Assembly (NCBI GenBank): GCA_018881555.1
Contig: JACAXG010000105.1
Span: 1,418,963 to 1,482,962, forward strand
Source of the DNA: Amblyornis subalaris
Lineage: Eukaryota; Chordata; Aves; Passeriformes; Ptilonorhynchidae
Direction: 5' to 3'
Length of the DNA: 64,000 nt
Shown: positions 23,367 to 36,935 of the stretch, piece by piece
How positions within the stretch are numbered: position 1 is the stretch's first letter
How the letters are laid out: each line of letters opens with the position of its first letter
Made by a program: the position numbers and the translations under genes
The notes under the pieces: model-generated
What the model was told of the DNA's origin: nothing
What the model saw: the letters and a program-made list of their open reading frames with translations, nothing else
Databases searched by the model: none

Positions 23367-26300
23367 AGCTGCATTTTGGTATCTGATGTAGGATTATATT
23401 TGATAAAGTGAAAGAAGGATTACAGTACATCTGACAGTAGAGGGGGCTTGAAGGAAAATTGTTTGCCATGGATTATAGGGACATAATCTTTTAATGTCCC
23501 CAGTAAATGTCGATTTTGGAGGAAAGATAGATCAAATGCATATTAGTCTTTAGGGGGAGAGGGATTGTGTACGTTAGTTCCAACCATAACTTAATATTAA
23601 TTTAATTTGCTTATTATCGAGAAGGATATTCCATTTCACAATGTTGTACATAGGGCATGGTACATGTATAAATATCATAGCTGTAAATAACAGGCATAGA
23701 AACAATCAATAATGCTTTATCTCTTTAGCTAATTCATTATTGATGTAGACTTCCTACCAGGACAACATATTTTGAAGTCATTCTATAATGTCTGTCAAGA
23801 AAAAAAAAGATCATTCTAAGCCTTTTTTCCCTTGTTTTTAAATTCAAGCCTTGCAAACATCAGATAAGCAGAATATTTGATGAATATGTGAATAATCTAG
23901 TAGTGTTTCATATTCCCTAGTCTTTAAAGGAAAATTAAGCAAAAATGCCTTTAAATAACCAGTACTTTTACTCTCCTTCACTTCTGAGAACTCATTTGTC
24001 CTCTAAAGCTTGAGTGAACAAGTTTTTATTATGGGGATACAAAGTATTAGATGTCAGATCCAGCAAAAGAATGTGAAAATCCCATTGAAAATCCTTCAAT
24101 TTATCTCTTGCCTCCACTTTCTCAAGTCTTCTTCCATGAGCACCCGCTGACAAGGAGCTCAGGCAGCCCTGATGTGCAGTCTGAGCACCAACATATTGCT
24201 GCATGTCCCTTGGATCCCACACCTGAAGAACAAAACTTGGCGAAGATAGAAAGTAGCACACACATTGAGATGTTAAAAGCATATCTAAAGCCAGGTCAGA
24301 AGCTCAGGGCTCAGGCTGCTTTAACTTGGCTTTCTGACAACTGAGGCAATTGACCTAATTTTTGTGAGTGACATCCACGGGACCAGGATTTTGCTCTGGA
24401 ATTATCTATTAGTATGTAATTATACACAAGAGTATTGTAGGAAAAGTGTTTGAGGCTTAACTAGGAACTTGAGAACAAATCAATAAATAAATAGAGAACA
24501 AAGCACTCAGTAAAACCATAGCACCTACCACAGAAATCTAGTTAATGCCTCCCAGGCACAATCTACTTATCTATATTTTGGTACTCAGAAAATGTGGAAA
24601 TTACATTACCCTATAGTCTGACTGCATTCTTTTCTGTTTCAGCAGAACAATCCTTCTCATGAGGATGAGAACAAATAATACTGAGCAGGTAGGCACAGGG
24701 AGTCGTGATGCCCTGAGCAAGGTCCCAGTAGAGGTAGTCCCCGTCTAAGCTGCAGGACTTCTGTTCAGAGGCAACAATTTCATGGTGAGCAAAAAAATGG
24801 CCTTTGTGGAATTGTGCAGGACCATCAAAATCCATAGAGACCGGACTGGATGAAGGGTTGGGTAATTCCTGCACTTTGTCGTTGTACCCCATCCAGGGAN
24901 TTCATTTACTGACAAAAGTTGAGGACAGCTCTTCAAGAGTCAAAACTCACTTCCAAGCAAATACTGCTCTACTCAGGTTCGTGTTTATTGGTACTGATAC
25001 CAACAGCAAACCTCGTGCTGACTTTTAGAAGAAAGGGGTTAAGATTAACATGACTAAAAATCACTGGCAGGGTTAAGTGGATTCCACTTAAACAATCACA
25101 ACATTAATGACATTGATTGTCACAGTGTTTTCTATGGCAGAACAAGTATGACTAAAATTAATATGTAAAATTCAGCACTGATTCATTTTTCCTCTGGAAA
25201 AAAATGACTTTATGCTATTGCATAAGAGGTCATGCTGGTCTGCATCTCGAGGAGATGTGATCTTCAGAATAGAAAAAACTCCTGTTTAATATAATAAAAA
25301 GTGTGGACTCAGAGACTACCTGTTCTCATTGACCACATTGCATTTCTGGCATGTAAAGAACCTCTTGAATAGTCAATAGGAATTAATGGTTCCTGTGTAC
25401 CTGGAAAAATTATGGCTTTTGTTATAGAACTAATAGAAATAATTTTTAAGTAGAAACTCACCTGAAATATAACTTTATTAATGTAGCAAAAATTCTAGTA
25501 GTTTCTCATTCTAGTATGGCAGTAACAAGCCAGAAATAAGAAAAAACATTTAAAAAATTGTAATATCTAAACTACATTATAGTTTTTATAACTGAATTGT
25601 GTAAAACATGCTTTCTTTAGAAACTAAATGAAGGTATGAAGACTGTCTGGAATTAGCTCAAATGTGAGTGATTAACAACAGATGCAATGGAGATTGCTTA
25701 TGTCACTCAAAGCACATCCAGCCGCAAAAGGTGTTTTCCAAAGCAAGGCAGTGATCACTTAAAGCCTAAAAAAACCCCCAATTATATTTCTTATATACAG
25801 TCTAAAGACCAAGGATGTTTATTTTCAACAACTAAAAAGTATTTTGCATTTTGTGTTGGGGAGTGCAGCAGGTGACAGGTAAAACAGAACTAGAATGTAA
25901 AAAAATACAGAAGACATATTTCTGTATAATCACATACATGGAATTGCTCTTGGCTCTTGGAAAAGCTAAGCCATTCTGCTGTGAGGAACAGATTTTTCTG
26001 CTGTGGTTTAGCCATCTAGAATTTAGGTGTTAAGGCTGAGCAAGGTGGTAAGATGTTCCTTTCACATCTAATGGAGAAAAACAGGCACCTTTGTAAAGTA
26101 ACTTATTCTCTTCCTGCAATGGGCAGGGGAAAATGTAATAGATTGTGGATCATATTTGTTCTGGGCAGATATCAGGGTCTTACTGGCAGTGTAGAGGATT
26201 CCCGGGCTGAAATTTCTCCAATCCAAGTTCTTCCTAGTGTGCCAACAAATTACCAACAAATTAAAAAAAAAGATGCTACCATTTTATGAATTAAATATAA

Positions 26301-28293
26301 AAAATAATCCAAAATGCAATTTCCTGCAAATGTTGCTGGGTGCTATGAGGACTAGATTAATTTTCCACAGGAGATAAGACCTAGATCCAGGAATCATAGT
26401 ATACTAAAAGAAAATGTCTACTTTCCCTACTATACCTTTAAACATTCAATAGGTCCTTGAATTAATTCTTATAGTGAACAAAAGACCTGACAAATTACTG
26501 AGGAAATAAAGGAAAGGGTCCAATATGTAAGGCAAGATTATAGAATTTAGCATCTGGTACAAATACTCTCCCAAAAGGAAAAAGAGGACAAAGCAGAAAT
26601 ATCTCCAATACAAGTATCTAGATGTGGACTGGAAGATTGCCTATAGAAATTAATGTCTCCAGACACTCGATAACTGCAGTATTTGGTTACCAGACTAGAT
26701 AAGGTGCTAAAGTATCTGCATGGTATAGGTATATCTCACAGCTTCAGATTAGTCTGCAATAAAGTTTTTAGTGAAATTGGTTTTCCGCAAGAAGGCAGCT
26801 CTTCTGATAGCTCTGTTGAGCTATGAAATACAACTTTATATTTATGCTAGGAGCAACTGATTAAAAACCACATTGTCCTGGTTTGTGAACTTATCACATC
26901 AAGAACAGTACCAACACCTGCCAGAAGTGAGGCCCTGCTTTTTCCTCCAGCCATCCTCATTTCACTTGAATTTCTACTTTAGGGACTTCCCTGAGATTTA
27001 ATACAAAAGTATTTAATTAGTCAGAACGTGATTTACCTGTAGCTTGGTATTAAGGGATACATATAGTGAGGAATTTCAATAGAGTGTGGTGGTTTTTTTC
27101 TTCCCTAGTTACCTTTGTGTATAGATTTTGGGTCATGATATTTTGTCATAAGAAATTGTTCTGTTCTGGATAGGGCCTCAGGAATCTTTTTTTTTTTCTG
27201 TTACTGAAATTAAAAAGGTAGGTGAGAGACACCCTAGGAGTATGCAGAACAGCACTATGGATGCCATGACGTCAGTCAGAATCCTGAAGCTATGGGAAAG
27301 ATCAGATTTGCCTGCCTCAGCAGGGTAGGAGAAAGCCTTGCTGCAACAATGTCACTTTGCAACAGCAGCTTCAGCAGCGTTTGGGCACATAAGTAACCAC
27401 GGCACAGTTCAGCAGCAGCACTGGGATGCACACCACCCTTGTTAGCAACAGAAATCCAACCCGTGTGGTTTGATCTCCGTGGGGAGGCCTGGTTTAGTGT
27501 ACCTCTTCTGATGCACTGTAGCATGTCGCCAGGTCAGGGAGCAAGGGCACAGCTCACGTCACTGTGAGGGTGGGAGCCAGCAAAGCAGTTGGTAGGAGAA
27601 AGCAGTGCTGAACGTCTTTGGGGATGGCAGGGCTGCCTCCATCCTCCATTTCAATGCATCAGGCTCTCTGGTGAGAGGAGTTCATCCACAAGGCTATTTC
27701 CGTGACATTTAAGGGTTTCTGATTGGTTAGAGAGCTCCCAAGAAGGTAGTTAAATCAAAATGCTCACAGAAATAGACATGAGAAGATATGCCTAAAGCAG
27801 TGGGGTCTGAAATAAAAGGTACGTTAAAACATAAAGGATATAAAGAGAAACAAACCTAGGGATTTAAAGATAGAAAAATCATAGAGAAAGTGAAATGAAC
27901 CCACTGGATTAGACTTGTGTGTTGAGCTCTAGGCAAAAGCAAGATTAACTTTATTGAGGTCAATAAATAAACCTCCCCTTCAGAAACAAATTACTTAATT
28001 TAGCTCTGTGGTGAGACAGAGCCATCTGCAATGCCCACCCATCGCCAGTGCAGTTCTATAAATAACTGTTGCACTAAAGCAGAAGAGGATTAAAGCTCTC
28101 ATTTAGCTCCCTTGCAGAAACAAAATACAAGGTTTTTACCGCATGTGAGCAGTGTAAGTGGTTGGTTAATGGTGAGTGGATGATGGCCATCACAAAAACC
28201 TTCCCAGGACACAGTGAGAGACAGTCATTTTTCCTGTTGGAGCTAATATTTCCAGATCAATAATTTAAAAACAAAACCTTTCCCCCACTCCAG
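23367..28293. other. No recognised gene; overlapping antisense frames near 24 kb
   Basis: The most coding-like item is a plus-strand frame at 24051-24344 (97 codons, true ATG, begins MSDPAKECENP). It is almost completely overlapped by a 96-codon minus-strand frame at 23992-24282. Neither has convincing splice sites or a recognised domain. The rest is AT-rich DNA with a T12 run near 27187. A GC-richer part at about 27270-27560 has no recognisable identity. Confidence 0.3.
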
Positions 28294-28320
28294 AAAAAAA
28301 AAAAAAAAAAAAAAAAAAAA
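28294..28320. repeat. A27 homopolymer tract
   Basis: Twenty-seven consecutive A on the plus strand, preceded by CCCCCACTCCAG. It could be the poly(A) tail of a retrocopy, but I cannot recognise a gene or element upstream. Confidence 0.9.
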
Positions 28321-29409
28321 GAAGACTTAACTGCAATTGAAAACCAAATCATTGGATAGGTTGAAATCTGGGTTGCCAAAACCACTTCAGACACATACAA
28401 TAACTATGTTAAGGACCCTTTTATGTCCCTTCATTTTTCTTCAATACTTATTTTGATTGTATAGGTCCCCTATAAAATGTTAATGAAGAACACACTACAC
28501 TGCAAAGAAGTTCTGTTTCAAATATACTAACCAATTCAGTGACAGTCTTATGTTTTTGTCATTTGAATGTTAGTAACTTCAATGCATGCAGTACCAGAAT
28601 AGATTCTCCTTTTTCTCTAATGAGTCTCTCTATCTTTAATTGAAATCTTACTATGAATGGCAAAGGGAAATGGCCAGAATGCAATATTTTATACCAAATT
28701 GAGATCCATGAGAAAGAAAATCAGAGACAGAAAGATGGAAGAAAGGATATCAATGGCCAGATGAATCAGTATATTAGGCATACACTGCTATTTGTCATTG
28801 TCCACACATCTCCCTATGAGGGATAAGGATCTCATATTTTGGGGAAAAATTACCCCTCAACTTTGATAGCTGTGAGTAAAAATAAGGGAATTAAGGCACC
28901 TTATTCATTTATCCTTGGGGTATCTCTACAGTTATTATTTTTATCCATACATGTTGCTTTATTTGCCATCTAGAATGCTGCAAGTCATTGACAGTATCAG
29001 CTGACACTACACTGGAAGGGGTTTCCTGGACATCTACAACAGCAAATCTTCAAAGGTCTTGATCAGATATTATTGCAAAGGAAACATGTGAAGACATCTT
29101 TCCAGCAGCTGCTCACTATGATCTAGAAAGGCAGCCCTCCTTGGGACAGTAGACCAGATGCAGGGAAACATTTTAAATTTGGCATCATAATTTCCTGCCT
29201 CCAAATAGACCTGCATTATTCTTTATGACCATGCCAGGTTTTATCCCATGTGAAATCCATGAATCTCAAGGTACCTTGCACATACTTGAGGAAGGTCTAT
29301 AGGGTCACGGAAGGTTTAAGCCAAGATCACTGGTTTTACACTGAAGCAGATGAAGCACCAACATTTGTCTGTCTCTACTGTATAACGTGAAGAAAAATAA
29401 CCTCCACAG
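28321..29409. other. No recognised feature
   Basis: Nothing recognised in this AT-rich stretch between the A27 tract and the exon-like block that follows. Confidence 0.35.
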
Positions 29410-29565
29410 GGAAAAGGGATATTGGAACAAGCAGGTGTGTTTGAAAGAACAAGTGGTAGCAATGGCCATTTCCTTAAGAAATATGTGTTCAATTTAGACA
29501 TGACAAATTTAGACAAAGACGTAACACCTCATACACCTGATAAGATATATGTTTCTCAGAAGCAG
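29410..29565 (+). CDS. Candidate coding exon, unrecognised
   Basis: A 156-bp block (52 codons, phase 0 to phase 0) lies between a CTCCACAG acceptor with a weak pyrimidine tract and a good AGCAG|GTATGT donor. The peptide begins GKGILEQAGVFERTSG and later reads NLDMTNLDKDV. It is hydrophilic and well mixed, so it reads more like protein than most chance frames here. The frame remains open 25 codons past the donor to a stop at 29641, so splicing is not needed to explain it. Known family: none recognised. Confidence 0.25.
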
Positions 29566-30934
29566 GTATGTCCAACCCATTTTCTCATTTTTCCTGTGGG
29601 TTCAGAGGAAAACCTTTCTCAACTTGTAATGAGAAAAATGTAAGAGCAGAGGATATGAGATAGATAGGGCAGTGACTTCTCCAAACATTCTTTTTTTTTT
29701 TTTTTAATCTGGAGCTTTGCTCGAGAAATCAGACCAGATAGAGAAGCTTTCTCAGGGAGGAAGGAAATGCAGGTGCCGATGTCTGGTGGACATAGTGTTA
29801 AACAGGTGGTGCCCACTGTCTAAGAGTAGAAGCTGTGGAGTTTCATCTGCCTGTATCTAAATCAGTAAATTAAAGGGGCAGGGGCTGCTGCCTCTCCCCA
29901 GTGAAGGCAAGTAGCGAGGCACAGAGCACTTCCAAGGACTAGACTTTTTCCTTGAAAACAGAGTGGCCTTACATCTTGTGCTTCCCATTTGCACCCTAAT
30001 AGCCCATGCTGTCCTCTGGGGAAAGTAGTTAACACAGTCCAAATCTACTTCTGGGAGCATGCCAGTGCCTGCATGGCATGGGCACTCCTGCATTACTGCT
30101 GGGGGCCCTGCCCTCACCCTCTTTGCTTTACTGGTACAGATGCATCCCCAAAGGACAAAAAGACTCAGAGACGTAGTGATCTTTTGAATCTATTGATGGC
30201 TGCCACTTTCTTGTTAAGTGGCAAAACTGCTGCAATCTTTTTCATACAAAAGCATGTATAGGAATTTTCTTTCTTGTAACTTTACAGCAGGAGTTAAGGT
30301 GCTGTAAGAAGCAATTTACAGTAGGAAATAAGCATGAAAATACAAAGAAAAGGTAATGCAATAAAAGCAGAGAAGACTTCAGGCCCTCATCTTTTTTAAA
30401 TATCCATTTATTCTTCTCCACACCCCCCTCTGACAAGGCATTATTGTTTTTTCATTTTCTTTCATGTCTCCATCTCTTTATTCCTCACTCATCTTTTTCT
30501 CATTTTCATCAGTAAAAATGTTTTCATTTCTTTTTTAATCCCGTTACTACAACAAGCACTCCTGCCTATTGCCCTCTGGCTCTTCAACCTATGGTTTCTC
30601 CCTCTGTTAAAGAATATTTCTGCCAGTTACATGTTATGAGTAATTGATGTAAAACATTTCTATTCAAAAATAATAATTTGGCAGATTAAGGAACCAAGAA
30701 TTTTTTATATTTGTTTCAAAGCTACTGCCAGGAAGCACTGAGATATGTTATCAGAGAGTCTAAAGGCAGTACATTTAAACAATCTTAGAAAGCAAAAAGA
30801 TCCTGATGGAAGCATAAATGCCAAAGAAAATACAATACCTATGTACATTCTGATTGAAACAGTTTCAACTCAGTGCTCCTCAGCTTTTACTATTCAATTA
30901 TCTGAATAAAATGAGGTTTTCACCAGGCTTCTTA
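29566..30934. other. No recognised gene; T-rich tract
   Basis: Contains a T15 run at 29691-29705 and a pyrimidine-rich part at about 30390-30540. No LTR, LINE or supported exon was found. Confidence 0.4.
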
Positions 30935-31195
30935 TTCCCTATACCTTGCACTTGGTCTTGTTAAACCTCATGACATTCCTACCAACCCACTTCTTGAGCT
31001 TGCCCAGGTCCCTCTGGATGGCATCCCATCCTTCAGGTGTGTCAACTGCACCACTCAGCTTGGTGTCGTCTGCAAATTTGCTGAGGGTGCACTCAAGTCC
31101 TTCATCTATGTCATTAATGAAGATAATAAATAACAACAGGTCCCAATATGAATCACTGAGGGACACACTTGTCACAGAATTCGTTGTGATAACTG
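30935..31195 (-). mobile_element. CR1 LINE fragment, reverse transcriptase region
   Basis: The minus strand encodes a piece of the CR1 ORF2 reverse transcriptase. The reading includes [20 protein letters not shown] followed by [11 protein letters not shown] and ends [13 protein letters not shown] is the avian CR1 form of the catalytic YxDD motif that holds two metal-binding aspartates. The fragment stays open for 78 codons, but it has lost both the upstream domains and the whole 3' tail. It is a dead internal piece, not a 5'-truncated insertion. Confidence 0.92.
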
Positions 31196-34100
31196 ATTTG
31201 CTGATTTTATGCCAACACAGTCTGCTTGTCTAAAATGCACTTTGGTCACCATTCACATGNCAACAAAGAACATTGAAAATAATACATTTTTATTCAGCAA
31301 ACAATCTATTTAAATGATGTTAAAGTGAGAATTTTTCATTATAGAAAATAGAACCTGAGAATTCATGAAGCTCATAATATCCAAACTGCAATCCTGAGAA
31401 GCTAGGAACCATTCTTTGACTCCAAGAGCAAGGTTTGCTTAAATTCACACAACTAAACAGTTGTCCCCTTTCCTTCCTTAGCCAACGTGGTCTTTTTCAC
31501 ACTTCTCCTTCAGAAAAGTCCGTGTCCCATCTTCGTTGTGTGTATGGCACCTTAAATGGATTACAGTTGTCCCCAGGAACACCAAGTAATTAAATTATGT
31601 GAACAATCATAAATAGACCTGTTTGCTTTAATATCTTATTCAGACACGGGTTATTCAGAAATTCATTTCCTGAGTCAACTGGCTCTAAGTCTTGACCATA
31701 TCTTGAATACTAACATTAAAAGGATTTTGTTTGATTTAACATATATATTGATAATAGCTGCTAATATTTAATATTGGGGGCAAGTGCCTCCTTAATTCAG
31801 ACAGACATCAAGTAATATATTTTTGCTCTTTTTCATTAATAGTTATTTACATCTCTCTTAGGATGGTTAAATGCTGATTAATTTTTGATCGATGTTTTTA
31901 TGGTGATAAACAATAAAGCCTTTTTAGTTCTGTTTTAAGTGGTTTCCATCATCCTTTTCCCTCTGCAACTTGTTTCCGTCCACCAGCTAGAACAGGGCCA
32001 TTTGATTCGGAACAGCTGAGAGGGTAGACATGTCTGGAACTGAAGTAGTGCAGAACAAGGGCAGGGAAATCCTATCAGTGACTGTCAGGTCCCCAAGATG
32101 TGCAGACGAATGTCAAATCAACTGCCTGCCTGGCTGCCTTTTAATCTCTGGTGCGTGAGTGGTTAATAGGAAAAAGAGAATTTTAATCTTTTGATTCCAT
32201 ATCAATTTGCAGCTGAGCACTGTGGGCAAAATGAATACTCAACGTTTCAAATTACAGATGGAATTGTTGCTCTGAAGCTTTGGCTGAAGTAGAGACCGGT
32301 TTTGATACCAAGTTGGTAAAGCTCTCACTGGGAGAAAGTCAGGGTTGGCATCCTGCCTGGATCACATCGTCGTCAGCAGAAAGATTTCCATTCACACCAG
32401 CTGCACTAAAGCTCCCCACAGAATCCTTAAAATTTCTTGGTCTGAAAGTGATTATAAACCCCCTTTTTGAAGAACTTCAGAGTTTACTCAGCCTTCAAAC
32501 AGAAGAGTACACAGGAGCTAAGTGGGACTTTAAGGCTCCAGTACTATGAATTCGTACCACTAAAATACCAATAAAAATGTCATTTTTGAGTAAAAGTGGC
32601 AATGTAATCTTGCATCTCAGGAAACTGGGACAGACAGGAGCATTACATTAATTGATGATAATGGTTAGCAGTTCTTCACTGCACAATTTAAATACAGTAA
32701 ACATATCTCGGTTTCTGCCAATATTTGAATGCCAGCAACAGTATTATATTAAAGCAGTCCAGTGACTAATAATTTCATTTTCCACACAGCACCTAACCTC
32801 TAATACATTTTCTCCATCTACCAATGGTGCAACATTCATAAGAGTCTCAAGGAGCAGTCCAAGATGTAGTTCACAGTGGCAGCACGTTCCTGTTCTCATG
32901 CAGGTGATGTTGCAGAGGTTCTTAAGCAATTTTTCTCTTGATTTAGAGAAGTCAGTCCCAAAGAGACTAGCAGCCCTTCAAAATGGTGTTCAGTTGCTGT
33001 CTGTCACTTCTGGGGCTTTATATGACCAGTTTTTCTGGGTGTCCATAGCAAGAATAGAGTTGCTAAAAGTGGGGAGAAGCAAGTCCATGCTGATATTAGT
33101 TTGTTGGTTGCTATGGTAACCAGGAGCATTGCTGTGCCTATAAATGATCGAGTTGGTACATTGCCATCCAGCGCTCCTCAAAGCAATGTTCTTTTCATAA
33201 CCACTACAGGAATTATCTAGCACATCCCAGAATCACACAAGTTACCATAGACAACAAATATGGGGTGGAATTAGTCACATCCACATGGTATTCCAGGACA
33301 TGTGCCCTCAGCCTATCCCCCAGGAGCTTGTGCTGCCCCTGGTGAGATGTTTCTAGCATTTCCACCACTGCTGACTTGCTGCAGCTTCTACACCCCTTTT
33401 CTTTACTGTGCTGGGGCACAGTAAGGCACTTAAGGGTTTGTACCCATCACTGCAGCTCGGTGCCTACCACAACCCCTCTGTGCCATTGTAACATGCTCTG
33501 ATTTATGATACTGAGGACATTAAGAGGGGAAAAGTGCATTTTGTTTTGAGAGTTAAAATACACTATTTCCATTAAAAAAAAAAATTGTTTGTTATTAGCA
33601 GACGATGGAAGGAGGGAGCCAAAAACAAATTTCAAACTTTTCTATTAAGCTGTATCATGAAACAAGAAACTTTTCTGATTCATTGAATGTAAGATGGCCA
33701 CTGTTTACACAGAGCTATGTGCACTTATTTCTAAATATCCTCATGGACTCTAGAACTTCTATAATACAATTTTTAAAACTGGCTGAATAAGGGGAAAGAA
33801 AAGGGCTCCAATCTATACAAAACAAATGAAGATTTGTAATGGTTTTTGCAGGATAAGTTACATAAAGCATGAGAAAATTATCCATTGCTTTGAAAGACAC
33901 GTTTGAAACATGAATGCCTTATTATACTATGAATAAATTCTGGGAGGTATTGAGTAATAGCTGGCGATCACACATCAGGTTTTGGGCAGGATAAAGCCTT
34001 CCATAGAGATGTCAAATTAGATGAACCTTCTTCAACATGTTGTTGAAATAAACACTGGCACACTGAGAGTATTACACTGTCTGGAACAACTATGAAAACA

Positions 34101-34217
34101 TACCCTAGTGCAAGTGAAGGAAGGAAGTAGCTGACAAAATATACTTGGGCTAACTGCTGAATTTGGGTCAGTATACAAGCATAAGAGGTTTGGACATTAT
34201 AGACAATCGCCTTTATC
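31196..34217. other. No recognised gene or repeat
   Basis: AT-rich DNA. The segment at about 32080-32280 is unusually balanced in composition, with motifs such as TTTTAATCTTTTGATT, and could be a conserved non-coding element, which I cannot test. A minus-strand frame at 33213-33419 has no supporting signal. Confidence 0.35.
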
Positions 34218-34275
34218 TTTTTTTTTTTTTTCTGAACCAGAACCTAGATTAATTTAACAGAGATTAATTTAACAG
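34218..34275. repeat. T14 run and 15-bp tandem duplication
   Basis: A T14 run (34218-34231) lies just before two perfect adjacent copies of AGATTAATTTAACAG (34246-34260 and 34261-34275). Confidence 0.9.
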
Positions 34276-36485
34276 AAAGATTTTTTTACAATGCAGTTCC
34301 ATTTTAATTTGAAGTGAAATTCAGTGTTGAATTATCAGTGACTGGATGTTGGCACAAAGAAAGCTGAAATAAATTATTCATAACAATTAGCATAGAAGTG
34401 TAAAATTTCACGGGAGGGATTAAAGTGGAGTGACTCATTCAACCCATCCTGCTGTTTACAGGGGTTTCAATAACCTAGTGAGGGTGGAAAAATTTTCCAT
34501 GAAACTCAGGTTGGGTAAAGAGACGTTTTGAATGAGTTAATTGTAACAGCCGTGTTTGAGTAACATGTTGTCTAACACAGAGCTGAAAGGTACTAACAGC
34601 TTCCATGCAGTTGGTCCTTGGCTAAATAGGGAATAACAGGCTCATTCACAGATGGTGGATGCAACGGAACTACCAATCAAGTCTGTCCACAGAGAGTAAC
34701 TCACGACAGCACTCAAAGCAGTGGGATCATGATGAGAAGCTAGGACATGACACTGCTGGATATCCATACGCATTTGAGGATGAAAGCAATGGTACAATCC
34801 ATCAGAAAACAAAAAGATTTCAAGAAGCAGCAAAAAATTAGAGCTTCTCTGTCCCAGAACTGACAGAAGGTTTTGATACGGCATCTGAAAGCAAAGAAAT
34901 TGCCTGTTTAATATATGCAAGAAAATATCTTCATGTACATCCCTTGTAAACAAGCAGAACTTCACCAAAAGATATACAGCTCTTGACATTTGTCCCTCTA
35001 TCACAATGAATCCTGCAAGTGCCTGATCATGAACTAATCACTCTGATTAATCGGGCAAAATATATTCAGAAGCAAAAGACTTAGATGATAAGATGGTATT
35101 TTTTTAGTTCTGTAAGGGCCTTAAACATGTGTCTGTATCTGACCCCGATAGTTTGAGGTCCTTTCCAAGGTCATCTAATATATTTCTGTGACATTACAGA
35201 TTTTTTTAGATGAATTTGAAAGGATGGTGAGATTTTGACTGGAACATAGTTGTGAAAGAAAATTCTGGGACATACCTCAAACTGAAAAATAAAGTTAGAG
35301 GAGAATTCGTATGACTAGGAGGCTATAGCAGGATGAAAGTGCTAGTAAGTATTTGCAATTTGTCATGGAGCTTGAAAAGAATTCTCCCTGGAGCTGTGAA
35401 ATTGTTCATAGTTAAAGTTCTGACTAAGTAAGAAGTGACAAGAAAAATTCAATTTCTTTGTAAACATATGCCCATGTTTTAAATGAGTGTGATTAGTTGA
35501 AAGGATATTTTGTGCAAGAAAAATATTTTAGCCCAGTTCTTTAAAAGCTATCAGGTAATTTAAAATTAGCTGAATGTCTATGTTGTATCCTCAGCATTCA
35601 TTCATTGTCTTGAATGATTTCTGCTGGCTGTAACGATGTCAAACAGTCAGTTTACTAAATAGCAGCAGAGTAGCCATCTCCGTGTAAGCAGGTCCATTTG
35701 ACAGTGGCACAGTATTTGCAGGTCTTGAAGTACAGTGAGATTCGGGTGCAACCTCCCAAGAAATAATTTTGCTAAAAAGGGGAACATTCAGAGGAAGACT
35801 TTGATGGAGAACAAATTAAAGTAAGTGATTGACAAGACAGGGCCAAGTTCAGGTATTCAACACCAATTCTGAAAGCTCAGCAGCATGCTGGGACTTTTTG
35901 CCATGATGTTAATAAAAACACTTGCCATTTTTGGTTATCAGACTCAGGTTATCTCAAAAACTCCTAAGTTGATTCTGTACTTCTGATAACAAGAAAAATT
36001 ACAAGGACATTTGCTTAGTCATGTATTCACCAACTAGATTTCTGCTCCACCTGCAGTCTGCAGAATCACAGTCAAAGCTTCTGCGAAAAAGCTTCAGGAT
36101 TTAATAAGTGCAATATTTTGTAAGACTTGTTTCCTTAGTATCTCTTTACCCGTTTTTTTACAGAAGTATTTTAGTATCTTTTAAGAATTCCTGCATTTCT
36201 TTGTGCAAAAAATGAGACACACATATGGGTATAAATCTGATTTTCCAAAGAAGCTTGATTTCTATGACATGGAAGGATTATTCATTTCTATAATCTTTTA
36301 TTTTAAGCCTTATCTTTCTATGAATTATTTCAACAACTACTGTCTTTCTCATTTTGATGGTTGAAGTTCTGACCTCATACCTTCTGCTCTTACTTTTTTA
36401 GTAAGACGGTACTGTTTTATGAATATATGATGCCAATGTAACTATACTTGTGTTTCCACATTATTTAAAAATAAGAAAGCAAAAA
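34276..36485. other. No recognised gene or repeat
   Basis: AT-rich DNA with a 120-codon minus-strand frame at 34642-35004. It overlaps an open plus-strand frame and has no splice or family support. Nothing else was recognised. Confidence 0.4.
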
Positions 36486-36543
36486 TATGTTTCAAATACA
36501 GTACAAGCATACTGTATGTTTCAAATACAGTTCAATCATATAA
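36486..36543. repeat. 29-bp tandem duplication
   Basis: Two adjacent copies beginning TATGTTTCAAATACAGT (36486-36514 and 36515-36543). They agree perfectly over the first 17 bases and diverge modestly afterwards, so this is an older duplication. Confidence 0.8.
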
Positions 36544-36649
36544 ATGAAGGAGAACAAGAAGTACAGCTGTGATGGGAGAAGAGAATATAAGTGAAAGATC
36601 ATTAAGATGCATTAGCGTCTGATTTCAGTAAGGATCATGATTTTAAAAA

Positions 36650-36870
36650 CAGAATCATTAAATAATTGCATTTGAAATGCACTTCCAGAGGCCATCTAAT
36701 CCATCATCCACTATCCATGGCCCGCTCCACCAACTCAAAACAAACCTAATCAGAGCAAATTTCTCAGGGTCATGTCCCGTTGATTTTTGAGCATCTCTAA
36801 GGATGAAGAGTTCACAGCAACTCTGGCCAACCAGTTTTGGATCCACCTCAAGTTTAAAAAAATAATAACA
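36650..36870 (-). mobile_element. CR1 LINE 3' end
   Basis: On the plus strand this reads as an inverted CR1 3' region. It begins with the inverted tail (CAGAATCATTAAATAATTG). It then has the landmarks CATCTAATCCATC, TTTTTGAGCATCTCTAAGG and CTGGCCAACCAG in the order found in avian CR1 3' ends. It is diverged, which suggests an old insertion truncated at its 5' side near 36870. Confidence 0.75.
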
Positions 36871-36935
36871 TTGTACTCTTATGTTGTAATGAATTACAAT
36901 TTACCATCTTCTAATTTGTTTTCCTCTCTTCTCAG

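Noticed and set aside
23992..24344. Pair of overlapping 96- and 97-codon frames as a novel gene
   Set aside because: The two strands are equally open, and neither has convincing splice sites or a recognised motif, so I did not list either as coding.
30946..31233. 95-codon plus-strand frame
   Set aside because: It is antisense to the CR1 reverse transcriptase fragment, whose FADD motif fixes the true strand.
33213..33419. 68-codon minus-strand frame with mixed composition
   Set aside because: No splice signals of quality, no recognised motif and no phase-compatible neighbour.
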